A stretch of DNA of 64,000 nt, from positions 1 to 64,000 of the forward strand of contig JABHDE010000030.1 in assembly GCA_018673215.1 (NCBI GenBank), read 5' to 3'. The notes under the pieces are model-generated. The model was not told the DNA's origin. It worked only from the letters and a program-made list of their open reading frames with translations, and searched no databases. Within the stretch, counting starts at the first letter, position 1. The number at the start of each line of letters is the position of its first letter. Below, piece after piece: positions 31,447 through 40,611 of the stretch. The position numbers and the translations under genes are program-made. This stretch comes from Formosa sp. GTDB lineage: Bacteria > Bacteroidota > Bacteroidia > Flavobacteriales > Flavobacteriaceae.

Positions 31447-33069
31447 ATGACAAAGCAAGCATCTAAATACTTCTGGCTACTAATAGGGAGTCTCCTTTTT
31501 TTTAGTTCCATATTTTTAGGGTGCAATTCTTCAGATGTTGATGCTAAATCCAAACAGGTTTTTAGATACAACGAACATAAAAACATTGGTTCTTTAGACC
31601 CCGCATTTGCGAAAGACAATGCCGATATTTCGGCCATCAATCAATTGTTTAATGGATTGGTTCAAATGGATTCTTTAATGAATGTAGAGCCTGCCATTGC
31701 AAGTTCGTGGGAGATTTCAGACAATGCGAAAGTATATACCTTTAACCTTAGAACAGATGTCTATTTTCATACACATAGCTTGTTTGGAACAGATCAAAGC
31801 CGAACGGTAACGGCACATGATTTTGTATATAGTTTTGATCGTTTGAAAGATCCTAAATTAGCTTCACCTGGAGGATGGGTACTTCAAAATGTGGAGTCTT
31901 ATAAGGCTGTGAACACACACAGTTTTCAGATCACTTTAAAATCCCCTTTCCCTGCATTTTTAGGGCTGTTGACTATGAAATATTGCAGTGTGGTGCCAAA
32001 AGAAATTGTAGAGCATTACGGGACTGATTTTAGATCCAATCCAATTGGAACTGGACCTTATAAGTTTAAACGTTGGGAGGAAAATATTAAATTAATTTTT
32101 AGAAAAAATAAGCGCTACTTTGAAACCAATAAATCAGGTAAAAAACTGCCGTATTTAGAAGCGGTATCCATTACATTTTTAGCAGACAAACAAAGTGAAT
32201 TTCTTCAATTTGTTCAAGGAAATATCGACTATATTACAGGCCTAGATGCTTCTTATAAAGATGACATTCTTAGTGCCGATGGTGACTTAAAGCCCAGCTA
32301 CGCGTCCACTGTGAAAATGCTCAGAGCCCCCTATTTAAATACAGAATATTTTGGATTTTATATGGATTCAGAAATTTCTGAATACCAAAGTGAATTGATT
32401 CGACAAGCTGTAAATTATGGCTTTGATCGCAGTAAAATGATGAAGTACCTTAGAAACGGTATTGGGATTCCTGGAGTGGGCGGTTTTATTCCAAAGGGAC
32501 TTCCAGGACATAATGAAGACGTTGGCTATGACTATCATCCCGAAAAAGCAAAACAACTTATAGAAACTTATAGAACTGAATCTGGCAATTCAGAGCCTGA
32601 GATCACTTTGACTACCACGGCTAATTATTTGAGTTTTAGTGAATTTATTCAACGTGAATTACAATCCATTGGTTTAACCATCCGAATTGAAGTGATGCCG
32701 CCATCGTCTTTAAAATCAGCAAAATCAAATGGAAAAATAGACTTATTTAGAGCGAGTTGGGTCGCCGATTATCCAGATGCTCAGAACTATTTATCCTTAT
32801 TTTACAGTGGTAACTTTGCACCTGACGGCCCTAACTACACCCACTTTAAAGATGCACAGTTTGACTCATGGTATGAGCAGGCAATGCTAGAAACAAATCA
32901 AGAAAAACGTATCAATCTCTATCAAAAAATGGATTCTTTAGTGATTAATAAAGCACCAGTAGTGGTTTTGTTTTACGATGAAGTCATTCGGTTTACATCG
33001 ATTGGTATTAATGGATTAGGAATTAATCCTACCAATTTATTAGAACTAAAAAACGTTCAGAAAAATTAG
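31447..33069 (+). CDS. ABC-transporter oligopeptide-binding lipoprotein (SBP family 5)
   Basis: The product is 540 aa: signal with lipobox IFLGC (C26), then the SBP_bac_5 fold. Family elements are NIGSLDPAFAKDNADISAINQLFNGLVQ, the Pro/Gly-rich FRSNPIGTGPYKFKRW, and LFRASWVADYPDAQNYLSLFYSG. It should bind a peptide or similar ligand in the periplasm. No permease or ATPase genes lie beside it, so it is an orphan binding protein. Its stop shares TTAG with the convergent GlmU-like gene. Confidence 0.9.
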   Translation: MTKQASKYFWLLIGSLLFFSSIFLGCNSSDVDAKSKQVFRYNEHKNIGSLDPAFAKDNADISAINQLFNGLVQMDSLMNVEPAIASSWEISDNAKVYTFNLRTDVYFHTHSLFGTDQSRTVTAHDFVYSFDRLKDPKLASPGGWVLQNVESYKAVNTHSFQITLKSPFPAFLGLLTMKYCSVVPKEIVEHYGTDFRSNPIGTGPYKFKRWEENIKLIFRKNKRYFETNKSGKKLPYLEAVSITFLADKQSEFLQFVQGNIDYITGLDASYKDDILSADGDLKPSYASTVKMLRAPYLNTEYFGFYMDSEISEYQSELIRQAVNYGFDRSKMMKYLRNGIGIPGVGGFIPKGLPGHNEDVGYDYHPEKAKQLIETYRTESGNSEPEITLTTTANYLSFSEFIQRELQSIGLTIRIEVMPPSSLKSAKSNGKIDLFRASWVADYPDAQNYLSLFYSGNFAPDGPNYTHFKDAQFDSWYEQAMLETNQEKRINLYQKMDSLVINKAPVVVLFYDEVIRFTSIGINGLGINPTNLLELKNVQKN

Positions 33070-34238
33070 TCCGTTCTATAGGATGCAGACAACTCAAAAA
33101 CATGTTCTAAAATAGCGGATTCTTGTGCCGAGAATTCCATCCCTCGACGCTTCATGATTTCTGTAGCCACTTCAAAAGCTTTGGATGTTAGATAGGTTGT
33201 AAATCCTTTAGCACCGCCCCAACTGAAACTTGGAATAAAATTTCGAGGAAAACCACTGCCAAAAATATTAGCACTCACGCCCACAACGGTTCCTGTATTG
33301 AACATTGTATTAATTCCACATTTACTATGATCGCCCATCAACAATCCACAAAACTGAAGGCCTGTTTTGGCGAAATTTTCAGATTCATAACTCCACAAAC
33401 GTACTTCAGCATAGTTATTTTTTAAGTTTGAATTATTCGTGTCCGCCCCCAAATTACACCATTCTCCAATGACTGAATTCCCTAAAAACCCATCATGACC
33501 TTTATTAGAATGCCCAAAGAATACCGAATTATTTACCTCACCCCCTACTTTTGAGTGGGGGCCAATTGTCGTTGGTCCATATATTTTAGTACCCATTTTA
33601 AGAGTCGATCCTTCACAAAGTGCAAAAGGTCCTCTCACCATACTGCCTTCCATGATTTCTGCGTCCTTCCCTATGTAAATAGGGCCATCTGTAGCATTAA
33701 GCACGCAGAGTGGTAATTGAGCTCCTTCCTCAATAAAAATAGCCTCCGGATTGAAAGCTACCGTTTTTTCAGGGATGGGCTGAGAGGTTCTGTCAGCAGT
33801 TAGAAGGTTGAAATCTGCTTTGATTGCATCACCATTTTTGGAAAAAATGTCCCAAGTAGTTTCAATTTTTAAAAGTTTACCTTCAAATTGAAACACCTCG
33901 AACCTATCAATATCTATTTCTTGATCTTCTGAACTAAAAAAAGCAACCATTGTTTCCCCATCATAAACAGCTTGATTTTCTTTTAAATTTTTAATTTGAT
34001 GGACTAAAGCTTCATTTGGTGTGTAGGAAGCATTGATCATGATGTTATGCTCCATTTCAACCATAGGGTATTTCTCAGAAAGATAATCTTCAGTCACCGT
34101 CGTGGTTGTAGAACCTAAAAATAATTCCCATTTTTCACGAATGGTCAAAATACCAATCCTGATTTCGGCTACGGGACGTGTATAGGTGAACGGCAACAAA
34201 GCATCTCTGTGTTCTCCGTCAAAAAGTATATAATTCAT
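33066..34238 (-). CDS. GlmU-family putative sugar nucleotidyltransferase with left-handed beta-helix
   Basis: The product is 390 aa. The N-terminal part opens MNYILFDGEHRDALLPFTYTRPVAEIRIG instead of the LAAGxGTRM signature of true pyrophosphorylases, so nucleotidyl transfer is doubtful. The C-terminal part (about 170-350) has hexapeptide repeats such as IYIGKDAEIMEGSMVRGPF, TIGPHSKVGGE and GEWCNLGADTNNSN, forming a left-handed beta-helix as in acyl- and nucleotidyl-transferases. This architecture is conserved in Bacteroidota; its reaction is not established as far as I know. Confidence 0.8.
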   Translation of the reverse strand: MNYILFDGEHRDALLPFTYTRPVAEIRIGILTIREKWELFLGSTTTTVTEDYLSEKYPMVEMEHNIMINASYTPNEALVHQIKNLKENQAVYDGETMVAFFSSEDQEIDIDRFEVFQFEGKLLKIETTWDIFSKNGDAIKADFNLLTADRTSQPIPEKTVAFNPEAIFIEEGAQLPLCVLNATDGPIYIGKDAEIMEGSMVRGPFALCEGSTLKMGTKIYGPTTIGPHSKVGGEVNNSVFFGHSNKGHDGFLGNSVIGEWCNLGADTNNSNLKNNYAEVRLWSYESENFAKTGLQFCGLLMGDHSKCGINTMFNTGTVVGVSANIFGSGFPRNFIPSFSWGGAKGFTTYLTSKAFEVATEIMKRRGMEFSAQESAILEHVFELSASYRTD

Positions 34239-34262
34239 ACCAAAGCTTTATGTAAAAATAAG

Positions 34263-34291
34263 AAAAGCCTTTCAATTGTTGAAAGGCTTTT
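34263..34291 (-). terminator. Intrinsic terminator of rpmE
   Basis: AAAAGCCTTTCAA and TTGAAAGGCTTTT form a near-perfect 13-pair stem with a loop of about 3 bases. The T-run on the minus strand follows the rpmE stop by about 25 bases. It also separates rpmE from the GlmU-like gene. Confidence 0.8.
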
Positions 34292-34315
34292 GTAGTATAA
34301 TTGAAAGAAAAATGA

Positions 34316-34567
34316 TTATTTCTTGAATTTCGCGTATTTAGTTTTGAACTTATCGATACGTCCCGCAGTATCCACTAATTTAGATTTACCAGTGTAATAG
34401 GGATGAGATGTTCTAGAAATTTCCATTTTGATTAATGGATACTCTACACCATCTACTTCTAAAGTTTCGTTAGTGTCTGCAGTTGACTTTGTTAAAAACA
34501 CATCGTCATTTGACATGTCTTTAAATGCTACTACTCTGTAATTATCTGGGTGTATATCTTTTTTCAT
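34316..34567 (-). CDS. rpmE: 50S ribosomal protein L31, type B
   Basis: The product is 83 aa from ATG 34567; a longer reading from 34603 would begin inside the promoter. MKKDIHPDNYRVVAFKDMSN is the classical type B start, and TSHPYYTGKSKLVDTAGRID is diagnostic. There is no Cys, so it is the zinc-independent (C-minus) form, the kind often made when zinc is short. No other L31 gene is visible here to compare. Confidence 0.95.
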   Translation of the reverse strand: MKKDIHPDNYRVVAFKDMSNDDVFLTKSTADTNETLEVDGVEYPLIKMEISRTSHPYYTGKSKLVDTAGRIDKFKTKYAKFKK

Positions 34568-34600
34568 CACGTAAACTATTAAATTCGATTTTTCGAGTTG

Positions 34601-34630
34601 CAAATTTATATATTTTTTACAAAACTACAA
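34601..34630 (-). promoter_or_regulatory. Promoter of rpmE
   Basis: On the minus strand TTG (34630-34628), a 19-base spacer and TAAATTTG (34608-34601) give a full match to the Bacteroidota promoter layout. The leader is about 30 bases. I see no Zur-like operator. Confidence 0.6.
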
Positions 34631-34720
34631 CAGTTTATTAATATTATTTTTTTTATTGGAAATGTAACTTATATTTGAATTCTGAGTCTAATTTATATAA
34701 CTTAATAAAAAACAAAAATT

Positions 34721-35251
34721 ATGGAACCAACTACAAAATCATCTGTCATCAATAATGGTCTATACCTAGGTGGAATTTTATCATTAATTACAGTACTTGT
34801 ATATGCTGTTAATCTCGATTTATTCACTGAGTGGTGGCTTGGAATTTTATTATTTGTTTTAGTCTTCGTTTACGGAATAGTCTCCGCCGTAAAATCTAGA
34901 ACTATTTTAGGTGGATTTATAAGCTTCAAACAAGCTTTCACATCATATTTCGTTACTATTGCTATAGGAACACTTATCTCTACTGTTTTAGGAATCGTTA
35001 TTTTCACAATTATCGATCCTGAAGCTGCAACCTATTTAAATGAGCAAATATTAGTGGTAACTAAACAAACCATGCAACGTTTTGGAATGCCCGAAGAAGC
35101 TATGCAAGCGGCATTGGAAGAAGCTAGTCAAAAAAATAACTTTTCTTTAGGGATGCAAAGTCAAGGATTTGTTTTCAGACTGGCATTTTATGCAGTGATT
35201 GGACTAATTGTAGCATTAATCGTTAAGAAAACTGACAATAAAGAGGCTTAA
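34721..35251 (+). CDS. DUF4199 membrane protein
   Basis: The product is 176 aa with four membrane segments (about 12-31, 39-57, 75-97 and 150-168). The polar loop before the last helix (TKQTMQRFGMPEEAMQAALEEASQ) is typical of DUF4199. The function is unknown. In Bacteroidota the family is often found just before a family 2 glycosyltransferase, as here (34 bases), so the two may act together in the envelope. Confidence 0.85.
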   Translation: MEPTTKSSVINNGLYLGGILSLITVLVYAVNLDLFTEWWLGILLFVLVFVYGIVSAVKSRTILGGFISFKQAFTSYFVTIAIGTLISTVLGIVIFTIIDPEAATYLNEQILVVTKQTMQRFGMPEEAMQAALEEASQKNNFSLGMQSQGFVFRLAFYAVIGLIVALIVKKTDNKEA

Positions 35252-35284
35252 TTTCTTTACTTTTGACTTTCAAAAGTAATTGAA

Positions 35285-36232
35285 ATGGATATATCAGTAG
35301 TTATACCACTACTTAATGAACAAGATTCTTTAGAAGAACTCCATGATTGGATTGTGTCTGTGATGCAATCCAATCATTTTTCTTATGAAATTCTTTTTAT
35401 TGATGATGGTAGTTCAGACCATTCGTGGGAGGTGATCCAGAAACTCTGCAACAAAAATACGTCCGTTATAGGGCTTAAGTTTTCTAAAAACTTTGGGAAG
35501 TCTCAAGCATTACACGCAGGTTTTGCAAAAGCCAAAGGAGATGTTGTGATCACAATGGATGCGGATTTACAAGACAGTCCCGATGAAATTCCTGCACTCT
35601 TTCAACTTATAAAAGAACAAAATCACGACATTGTTTGTGGTTGGAAAAAGAAGCGCTACGATTCTTTTTTCGCTAAAAACCTACCTTCAAAATTATTTAA
35701 TTGGGCGGCTCGGAGAATATCTGGGCTTTCGCTTCACGACTTTAACTGTGGTCTTAAAGCCTATCGTAAGAACGTCATAAAAACAATTGATGTCTATGGC
35801 GAAATGCACCGGTATATTCCCGTATTGGCGGTCAATGCAGGGTTTACGAATATCGTAGAAAAAGTAGTCATTCATCAAGCAAGAAAAAACGGAAAAACAA
35901 AATTTGGTATGGAACGATTTATAAATGGATTTTTAGATTTGATTACTATATGGTTTATCTCCAAGTTTGGAAGACGCCCTATGCACTTTTTTGGACTCTT
36001 AGGCGTCATCATGTTTATGATTGGATTGGGATTTGCAACCTATCTTGGTATTGATAAACTATTCTTAAATCCCTCTGGACGTTTGATTGCCAACAGACCT
36101 GAGTTTTTCATTGCGTTGACTACCATGGTCATTGGAACACAGTTTTTTGTAGCAGGATTTTTGGGTGAAATTGTCCTCCAATCCCGACAAAACAAAGAAC
36201 GTTATCTTATATCGGAAGTCACGGATGCATAA
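35285..36232 (+). CDS. Family 2 glycosyltransferase, polyprenyl-phosphate sugar transferase type
   Basis: The product is 315 aa. The N-terminal GT-A domain (about 1-225) has IPLLNEQDSLEELH, FIDDGSSDHSW and VITMDADLQDSPDEIP, the nucleotide- and metal-binding DxD region. Two C-terminal membrane helices (about 236-258 and 272-296) place it with the DPM1/GtrB-like enzymes that load a sugar onto a polyprenyl phosphate. It probably feeds envelope glycan or lipid modification. It is co-directional with DUF4199 upstream. Confidence 0.9.
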   Translation: MDISVVIPLLNEQDSLEELHDWIVSVMQSNHFSYEILFIDDGSSDHSWEVIQKLCNKNTSVIGLKFSKNFGKSQALHAGFAKAKGDVVITMDADLQDSPDEIPALFQLIKEQNHDIVCGWKKKRYDSFFAKNLPSKLFNWAARRISGLSLHDFNCGLKAYRKNVIKTIDVYGEMHRYIPVLAVNAGFTNIVEKVVIHQARKNGKTKFGMERFINGFLDLITIWFISKFGRRPMHFFGLLGVIMFMIGLGFATYLGIDKLFLNPSGRLIANRPEFFIALTTMVIGTQFFVAGFLGEIVLQSRQNKERYLISEVTDA

Positions 36233-36281
36233 AACATCCTTAAAAAGCGCTTAAAACAACCCATAAATGTTCGCAAATATT

Positions 36282-36289
36282 TACCTTTG
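36282..36289 (+). promoter_or_regulatory. -7 promoter element of the phosphoglucomutase/ABC exporter operon
   Basis: TACCTTTG matches TAnnTTTG, 18 bases before the ATG at 36308. Confidence 0.55.
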
Positions 36290-36307
36290 CTAAAATATTT
36301 TTTTTAC

Positions 36308-38041
36308 ATGTCTAAAACAGATTTACAAGTTCAAGAAAATTTAACCACTTGGTTATCTCCTTTTTTTGATGATACTACAAAAAATACAATTCATGAACTT
36401 CAAGCGAGTAATCCAGAAGAACTCAACGATAGTTTCTATAAAAATTTAGAATTTGGAACCGGTGGCATGCGCGGCGTGATGGGCGTTGGCACCAACCGAA
36501 TTAATAAATACACTCTTGGAAAAAACACCCAAGGACTTAGTGATTACTTACACCAAACCTACCCCAATCAACCAATAAAAGTAGTGATTGCATTTGATTG
36601 TAGACATAACAGTCAATCCTTTGCTAAAATTGTAGCGGATGTGTTTTCTGCCAATAATATCGAAGTATTTCTATTTGAAGACCTTCGTGCCACTCCAGAA
36701 TTATCCTTTGCTCTCAAGCATTTAGGATGTCAATGTGGAATCGTTTTAACCGCTTCTCACAACCCTCCAGAATACAATGGATACAAAGTATATTGGGAAG
36801 ATGGCGGACAACTGGTTCCTCCATTTGATGGCGAGATCATCAACCTTATAAACTCTTTAGAATATACAGATATTAATTTTGCTGCAAAAGAAGACTTGAT
36901 TCATTTAATAGGAAAAGATGTGGATGATGTTTTTATTAACGCAGCCGTTAAAAACGGAAGTTTAGAAGTCAACACTCCAACATCAAGAGAAAATGTATCG
37001 GTTGTATTTACTGCCTTACACGGAACCTCTATAACAGCAGTTCCAGAAACCTTGAAGCGTGCAGGCTATACGAATGTGCATCTAGTAGAAGCTCAATCCG
37101 TCCCTGATGGTGATTTCCCAACCGTAAAGTCGCCAAACCCAGAAGAGCCAGAAGCTTTGAAAATGGCGTTGGAATTGGCGGAAGAAGTCAATGCTGATAT
37201 CGTAATTGGTACCGATCCTGATTGTGACCGTCTTGGAATTGCAGTTCGTGATTTTGACAACAAAATGGTGATACTCAATGGGAATCAAACCATGGTAATG
37301 ATGACCAAATTTTTGTTGGATTTATGGAAAAATAGCGGGGCTATTAACGGAAATCAATTTGTTGGGTCTACGATTGTATCCTCTCCAATGCTCAGCAAAC
37401 TTGCAGAGTCATACGGCGTTGAATGTAAAATTGGACTCACAGGATTTAAGTGGATTGCGAAGATGATCAAGGATTTTCCTGAAATGGATTTCATTGGGGG
37501 TGGCGAAGAAAGTTTCGGTTTTATGGTAGGCGATTTTGTCCGTGATAAAGACGCAGTCACTTCTACCCTGTTGGCTTGTGAAATTGCAGCTTACACCAAA
37601 GCAAACGACAGCTCCTTTTTTAACGAATTGGTCAATACATATGTGGAGCATGGCTTTTATAAAGAACGCTTAATATCGATCACCAAAAAAGGAATTGAAG
37701 GCAGTCAAGAAATAAAAAAAATTATGGAATCTGCTCGAAATAATCCAGTGGCTTCTATCGATGGATCAAAAGTGGTGACGGTAGAGGACTTCAAACTCTC
37801 TATCTGTAAAAACTTAATTTCAAACAATACAGAACCTATTTCAATACCCAAAGCCGATGTCTTGATTTACACCACAGAAGATGGCAGTAAAGTGGCGTTG
37901 CGCCCAAGTGGTACGGAACCTAAAATAAAGTTCTATATTAGCGTCAATACTAGTTTATCTAGCACCACTGAGTTTTCTGATACAGAAAATGTACTCGACT
38001 CTAAAATTGATGCGATAATTAAAGATATGAAATTGATCTAA
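36308..38041 (+). CDS. Phospho-sugar mutase (phosphoglucomutase/phosphomannomutase)
   Basis: The enzyme interconverts hexose 1- and 6-phosphates for glycogen and polysaccharide precursor supply. The product is 577 aa from ATG 36308 (an upstream TTG start is rejected). The active-site phosphoserine loop is LTASHNPPEYNGYK, the metal loop is GTDPDCDRLG, and the sugar- and phosphate-binding loops are GGGEESFG and RPSGTEPK. Its length suits the alpha-D-phosphohexomutase group that includes Bacteroidota PGM. The next gene starts on its stop codon (TAATG). Confidence 0.94.
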   Translation: MSKTDLQVQENLTTWLSPFFDDTTKNTIHELQASNPEELNDSFYKNLEFGTGGMRGVMGVGTNRINKYTLGKNTQGLSDYLHQTYPNQPIKVVIAFDCRHNSQSFAKIVADVFSANNIEVFLFEDLRATPELSFALKHLGCQCGIVLTASHNPPEYNGYKVYWEDGGQLVPPFDGEIINLINSLEYTDINFAAKEDLIHLIGKDVDDVFINAAVKNGSLEVNTPTSRENVSVVFTALHGTSITAVPETLKRAGYTNVHLVEAQSVPDGDFPTVKSPNPEEPEALKMALELAEEVNADIVIGTDPDCDRLGIAVRDFDNKMVILNGNQTMVMMTKFLLDLWKNSGAINGNQFVGSTIVSSPMLSKLAESYGVECKIGLTGFKWIAKMIKDFPEMDFIGGGEESFGFMVGDFVRDKDAVTSTLLACEIAAYTKANDSSFFNELVNTYVEHGFYKERLISITKKGIEGSQEIKKIMESARNNPVASIDGSKVVTVEDFKLSICKNLISNNTEPISIPKADVLIYTTEDGSKVALRPSGTEPKIKFYISVNTSLSSTTEFSDTENVLDSKIDAIIKDMKLI

Positions 38042-39870
38042 TGAAGAAAATAATTAATCAATTATTCCCATTTATTAAAAAGTTTAAAAGGCACGTTGTT
38101 TTTAACATCTTTTTCAATACACTTTATGCATTATTCAGCGCACTTGCATTTGTATCACTGATCCCAATGCTAAATGTGTTGTTTGACAAAACAGCAAAAA
38201 TTGAAACAGCACCAGTTTATTCAAACATTTGGGACTTAAAAGATTATTTAGAAAATTTGTTGTATTACAAAGTAGGTGGGTACTTGGACAATGGTAATGC
38301 ACAAATGGCATTATTCATCACTATTGTAATTGTTATTTCTACATTTTTATTAAAAAACCTGTTTGGATATCTTGCTTTACAACATGTAATGTATTTAAAA
38401 AATGGTGTTCTCACCGATTTAAGAAAAAATACATACAAAAAAATTATTGATTTACCTCTAAGCTTCTACTCCAAACGACAAAAAGGTGATGTAATGGCCA
38501 GAGTATTAGGAGATATAAATGAAATGCAAAACTCATTCTTCATTGTTTTAGAATTAGTTGTAAGAGAGCCTTTAACCATCGTTTTTTCTTTAATTTTCAT
38601 GTTTTCTTTTAGCTGGAAATTAACCCTATTTGTATTATTTTTCATCCCAATTGCTGGATTAATAATTTCAAGAATTGGAAAAACTCTTAAAAGTCAATCC
38701 CTGGAAGCCCAACAAGAGTCTGGTAAACTGATCTCTACTGTAGAAGAAACTTTAACAGGACTAAAAATTGTTAAAAGTTACAATGCAGAACCCTTATTTA
38801 AATTTAAGTTTAACCAATTTGCCGATAAAATCTTAAAATTATCAAACAGCATAGGAGTTAAGAATAATTTAGCGGGACCATTAAGTGAAGTGTTAGGAAT
38901 TGTAACCATTGCCGTATTGCTTTGGTATGGAGGTAAATTAGTTTTAATTGACAAGATTATAGAAGGCACCAGTTTTATTTCATTTATGGGATTAGCATAC
39001 GCTATTCTTACTCCTGCAAAAGCAATAAGCAAAGCGTCTTACCGTGTAAAAAACGGAATGGCTGCTGCTGATCGTGTGTTTGAAATACTGCATCATGACA
39101 ATCTTATGGTTGATGCACCAAACGCCAAGGTATTAGGTGGCTTTACAGATAAAATTGATATTGATAACATTTCATTTAAGTACAAAGATGATTTAGTTCT
39201 AAAAAACTTTTCTATTTCGGTGCCTAAAGGAAAAACAATAGCTCTTGTGGGACAGTCAGGAAGTGGAAAGAGTACCATTGCAAACCTTCTAACTCGTTTT
39301 TATGATGTCAATGAAGGCTGTATCAAAATTGATGGTAACGATATTAAAACAGTAACCAAAAAATCATTGCGAAGTTTAATGGGGCTTGTAACTCAGGATT
39401 CTATTTTATTCAATGATACCATCAAAAACAATATTCTCATAGGAAAACCAGATGCTACCGAAAACCAGATTTTAGAAGCCCTCAAAATTGCGAATGCTTG
39501 GGAGTTTGTAAAAGACTTGCCTGAAGGTGTGGATACTAATGTTGGGGATGCAGGAAATAATTTTTCTGGAGGTCAAAAACAACGTTTGAGCATAGCCAGA
39601 GCGGTGTTAAAAAACCCGCCAATTATGATTTTAGACGAAGCAACTTCAGCCCTCGATACAGAAAGCGAACGCTTGGTACAAGTCGCCCTAGAGAACATGA
39701 TGAAAAACAGAACCTCAATTGTGATTGCGCATCGACTTTCAACCATTCAGAATGCGGATGAAATTATAGTCATGAACAAAGGTGAAATCACAGAACAAGG
39801 AAAACACCAAAAGTTATTAGACCTTGATGGAATATACAAGAATTTGGTAACCATGCAATCGTTTCAATAA
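38041..39870 (+). CDS. ABC exporter, fused membrane and ATPase domains (MsbA-like)
   Basis: The product is 609 aa: a six-helix type-1 exporter membrane domain (about 15-335) and an ATPase domain. The ATPase has Walker A GQSGSGKST, signature FSGGQKQRLSIARA, Walker B IMILDEATSALD and the H-loop IVIAHRLST. It probably exports lipid A or another lipid, or a drug. It is translationally coupled to the mutase through a one-base stop/start overlap, which may tie it to envelope glycan supply. Confidence 0.92.
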   Translation: MKKIINQLFPFIKKFKRHVVFNIFFNTLYALFSALAFVSLIPMLNVLFDKTAKIETAPVYSNIWDLKDYLENLLYYKVGGYLDNGNAQMALFITIVIVISTFLLKNLFGYLALQHVMYLKNGVLTDLRKNTYKKIIDLPLSFYSKRQKGDVMARVLGDINEMQNSFFIVLELVVREPLTIVFSLIFMFSFSWKLTLFVLFFIPIAGLIISRIGKTLKSQSLEAQQESGKLISTVEETLTGLKIVKSYNAEPLFKFKFNQFADKILKLSNSIGVKNNLAGPLSEVLGIVTIAVLLWYGGKLVLIDKIIEGTSFISFMGLAYAILTPAKAISKASYRVKNGMAAADRVFEILHHDNLMVDAPNAKVLGGFTDKIDIDNISFKYKDDLVLKNFSISVPKGKTIALVGQSGSGKSTIANLLTRFYDVNEGCIKIDGNDIKTVTKKSLRSLMGLVTQDSILFNDTIKNNILIGKPDATENQILEALKIANAWEFVKDLPEGVDTNVGDAGNNFSGGQKQRLSIARAVLKNPPIMILDEATSALDTESERLVQVALENMMKNRTSIVIAHRLSTIQNADEIIVMNKGEITEQGKHQKLLDLDGIYKNLVTMQSFQ

Positions 39871-39872
39871 AC

Positions 39873-40481
39873 TCAGTAGGGACAAAAACAATTATCTCCC
39901 TCAATACGAAATCTATATTTCAACCCTATAAAATGTTGAAAATGATTCGAATCAAGATATTTATGATCAATTGCAAATTTAGCTTCTGATGAAATAATAA
40001 AATCTGTGTTTTCGTTCAGCCGTATCACGCCCCCCATCCCAATATTTGCTGAAGGACTTAAAGACTTGACTTTAAACATCCCTATACCTACTTTAGCAAA
40101 TCCAACAACACTGGTTGATAAGATATCTACATCAACTATTGCATGTTTCAATCCTAAATCAATCGCAAAGTATGTGTACGATTGGCCAGATTCCCTTGAA
40201 TCTATAAATTGATTGCTCAGAAATTTATTTGAAGATCCTGACAAATACAATTCAAAAGTGTTATTTAATAGGTAATCAATTTCAAATTTAAAAGGGAGTG
40301 TAAATGCTATATCAGAATACACTTTGAAAATGGTTAATGGATCCTGATTTCCAGAGCTATCTACCCAATTCAGCCCATATTCAATAGATAGGTTTTTGAA
40401 GAACTTAGATTTTATCTGAGAATTCATAGGATGAAAAAACAGAAAAAACAATATAAGAAGGATAGATTTCTTTGGATTCAT
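39873..40481 (-). CDS. Small outer-membrane beta-barrel-like protein
   Basis: The product is 202 aa with a signal peptide (about 1-21). Alternating strands are rich in aromatic residues (YTYFAIDLGLKHAIV, VVGFAKVGIGMFKV, FQHFIGLKYRFRI), as in small OmpA/W-like barrels. I do not recognise the exact family. A CFC near the C-terminus could form a disulphide or bind metal. It is convergent with the ABC exporter, with 2 bases between stops. Confidence 0.62.
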   Translation of the reverse strand: MNPKKSILLILFFLFFHPMNSQIKSKFFKNLSIEYGLNWVDSSGNQDPLTIFKVYSDIAFTLPFKFEIDYLLNNTFELYLSGSSNKFLSNQFIDSRESGQSYTYFAIDLGLKHAIVDVDILSTSVVGFAKVGIGMFKVKSLSPSANIGMGGVIRLNENTDFIISSEAKFAIDHKYLDSNHFQHFIGLKYRFRIEGDNCFCPY

Positions 40482-40611
40482 TTAAGTAGTTTAGGGAAAA
40501 TAAATATAAGTAAAAAAAATTATATACAATAGATGTCAATTTAATTTTAGGCTAAACAAATTTGAATTTTTAATATAAGTTTACTAAAAATTAATTAGAC
40601 CCTCTTATAAT

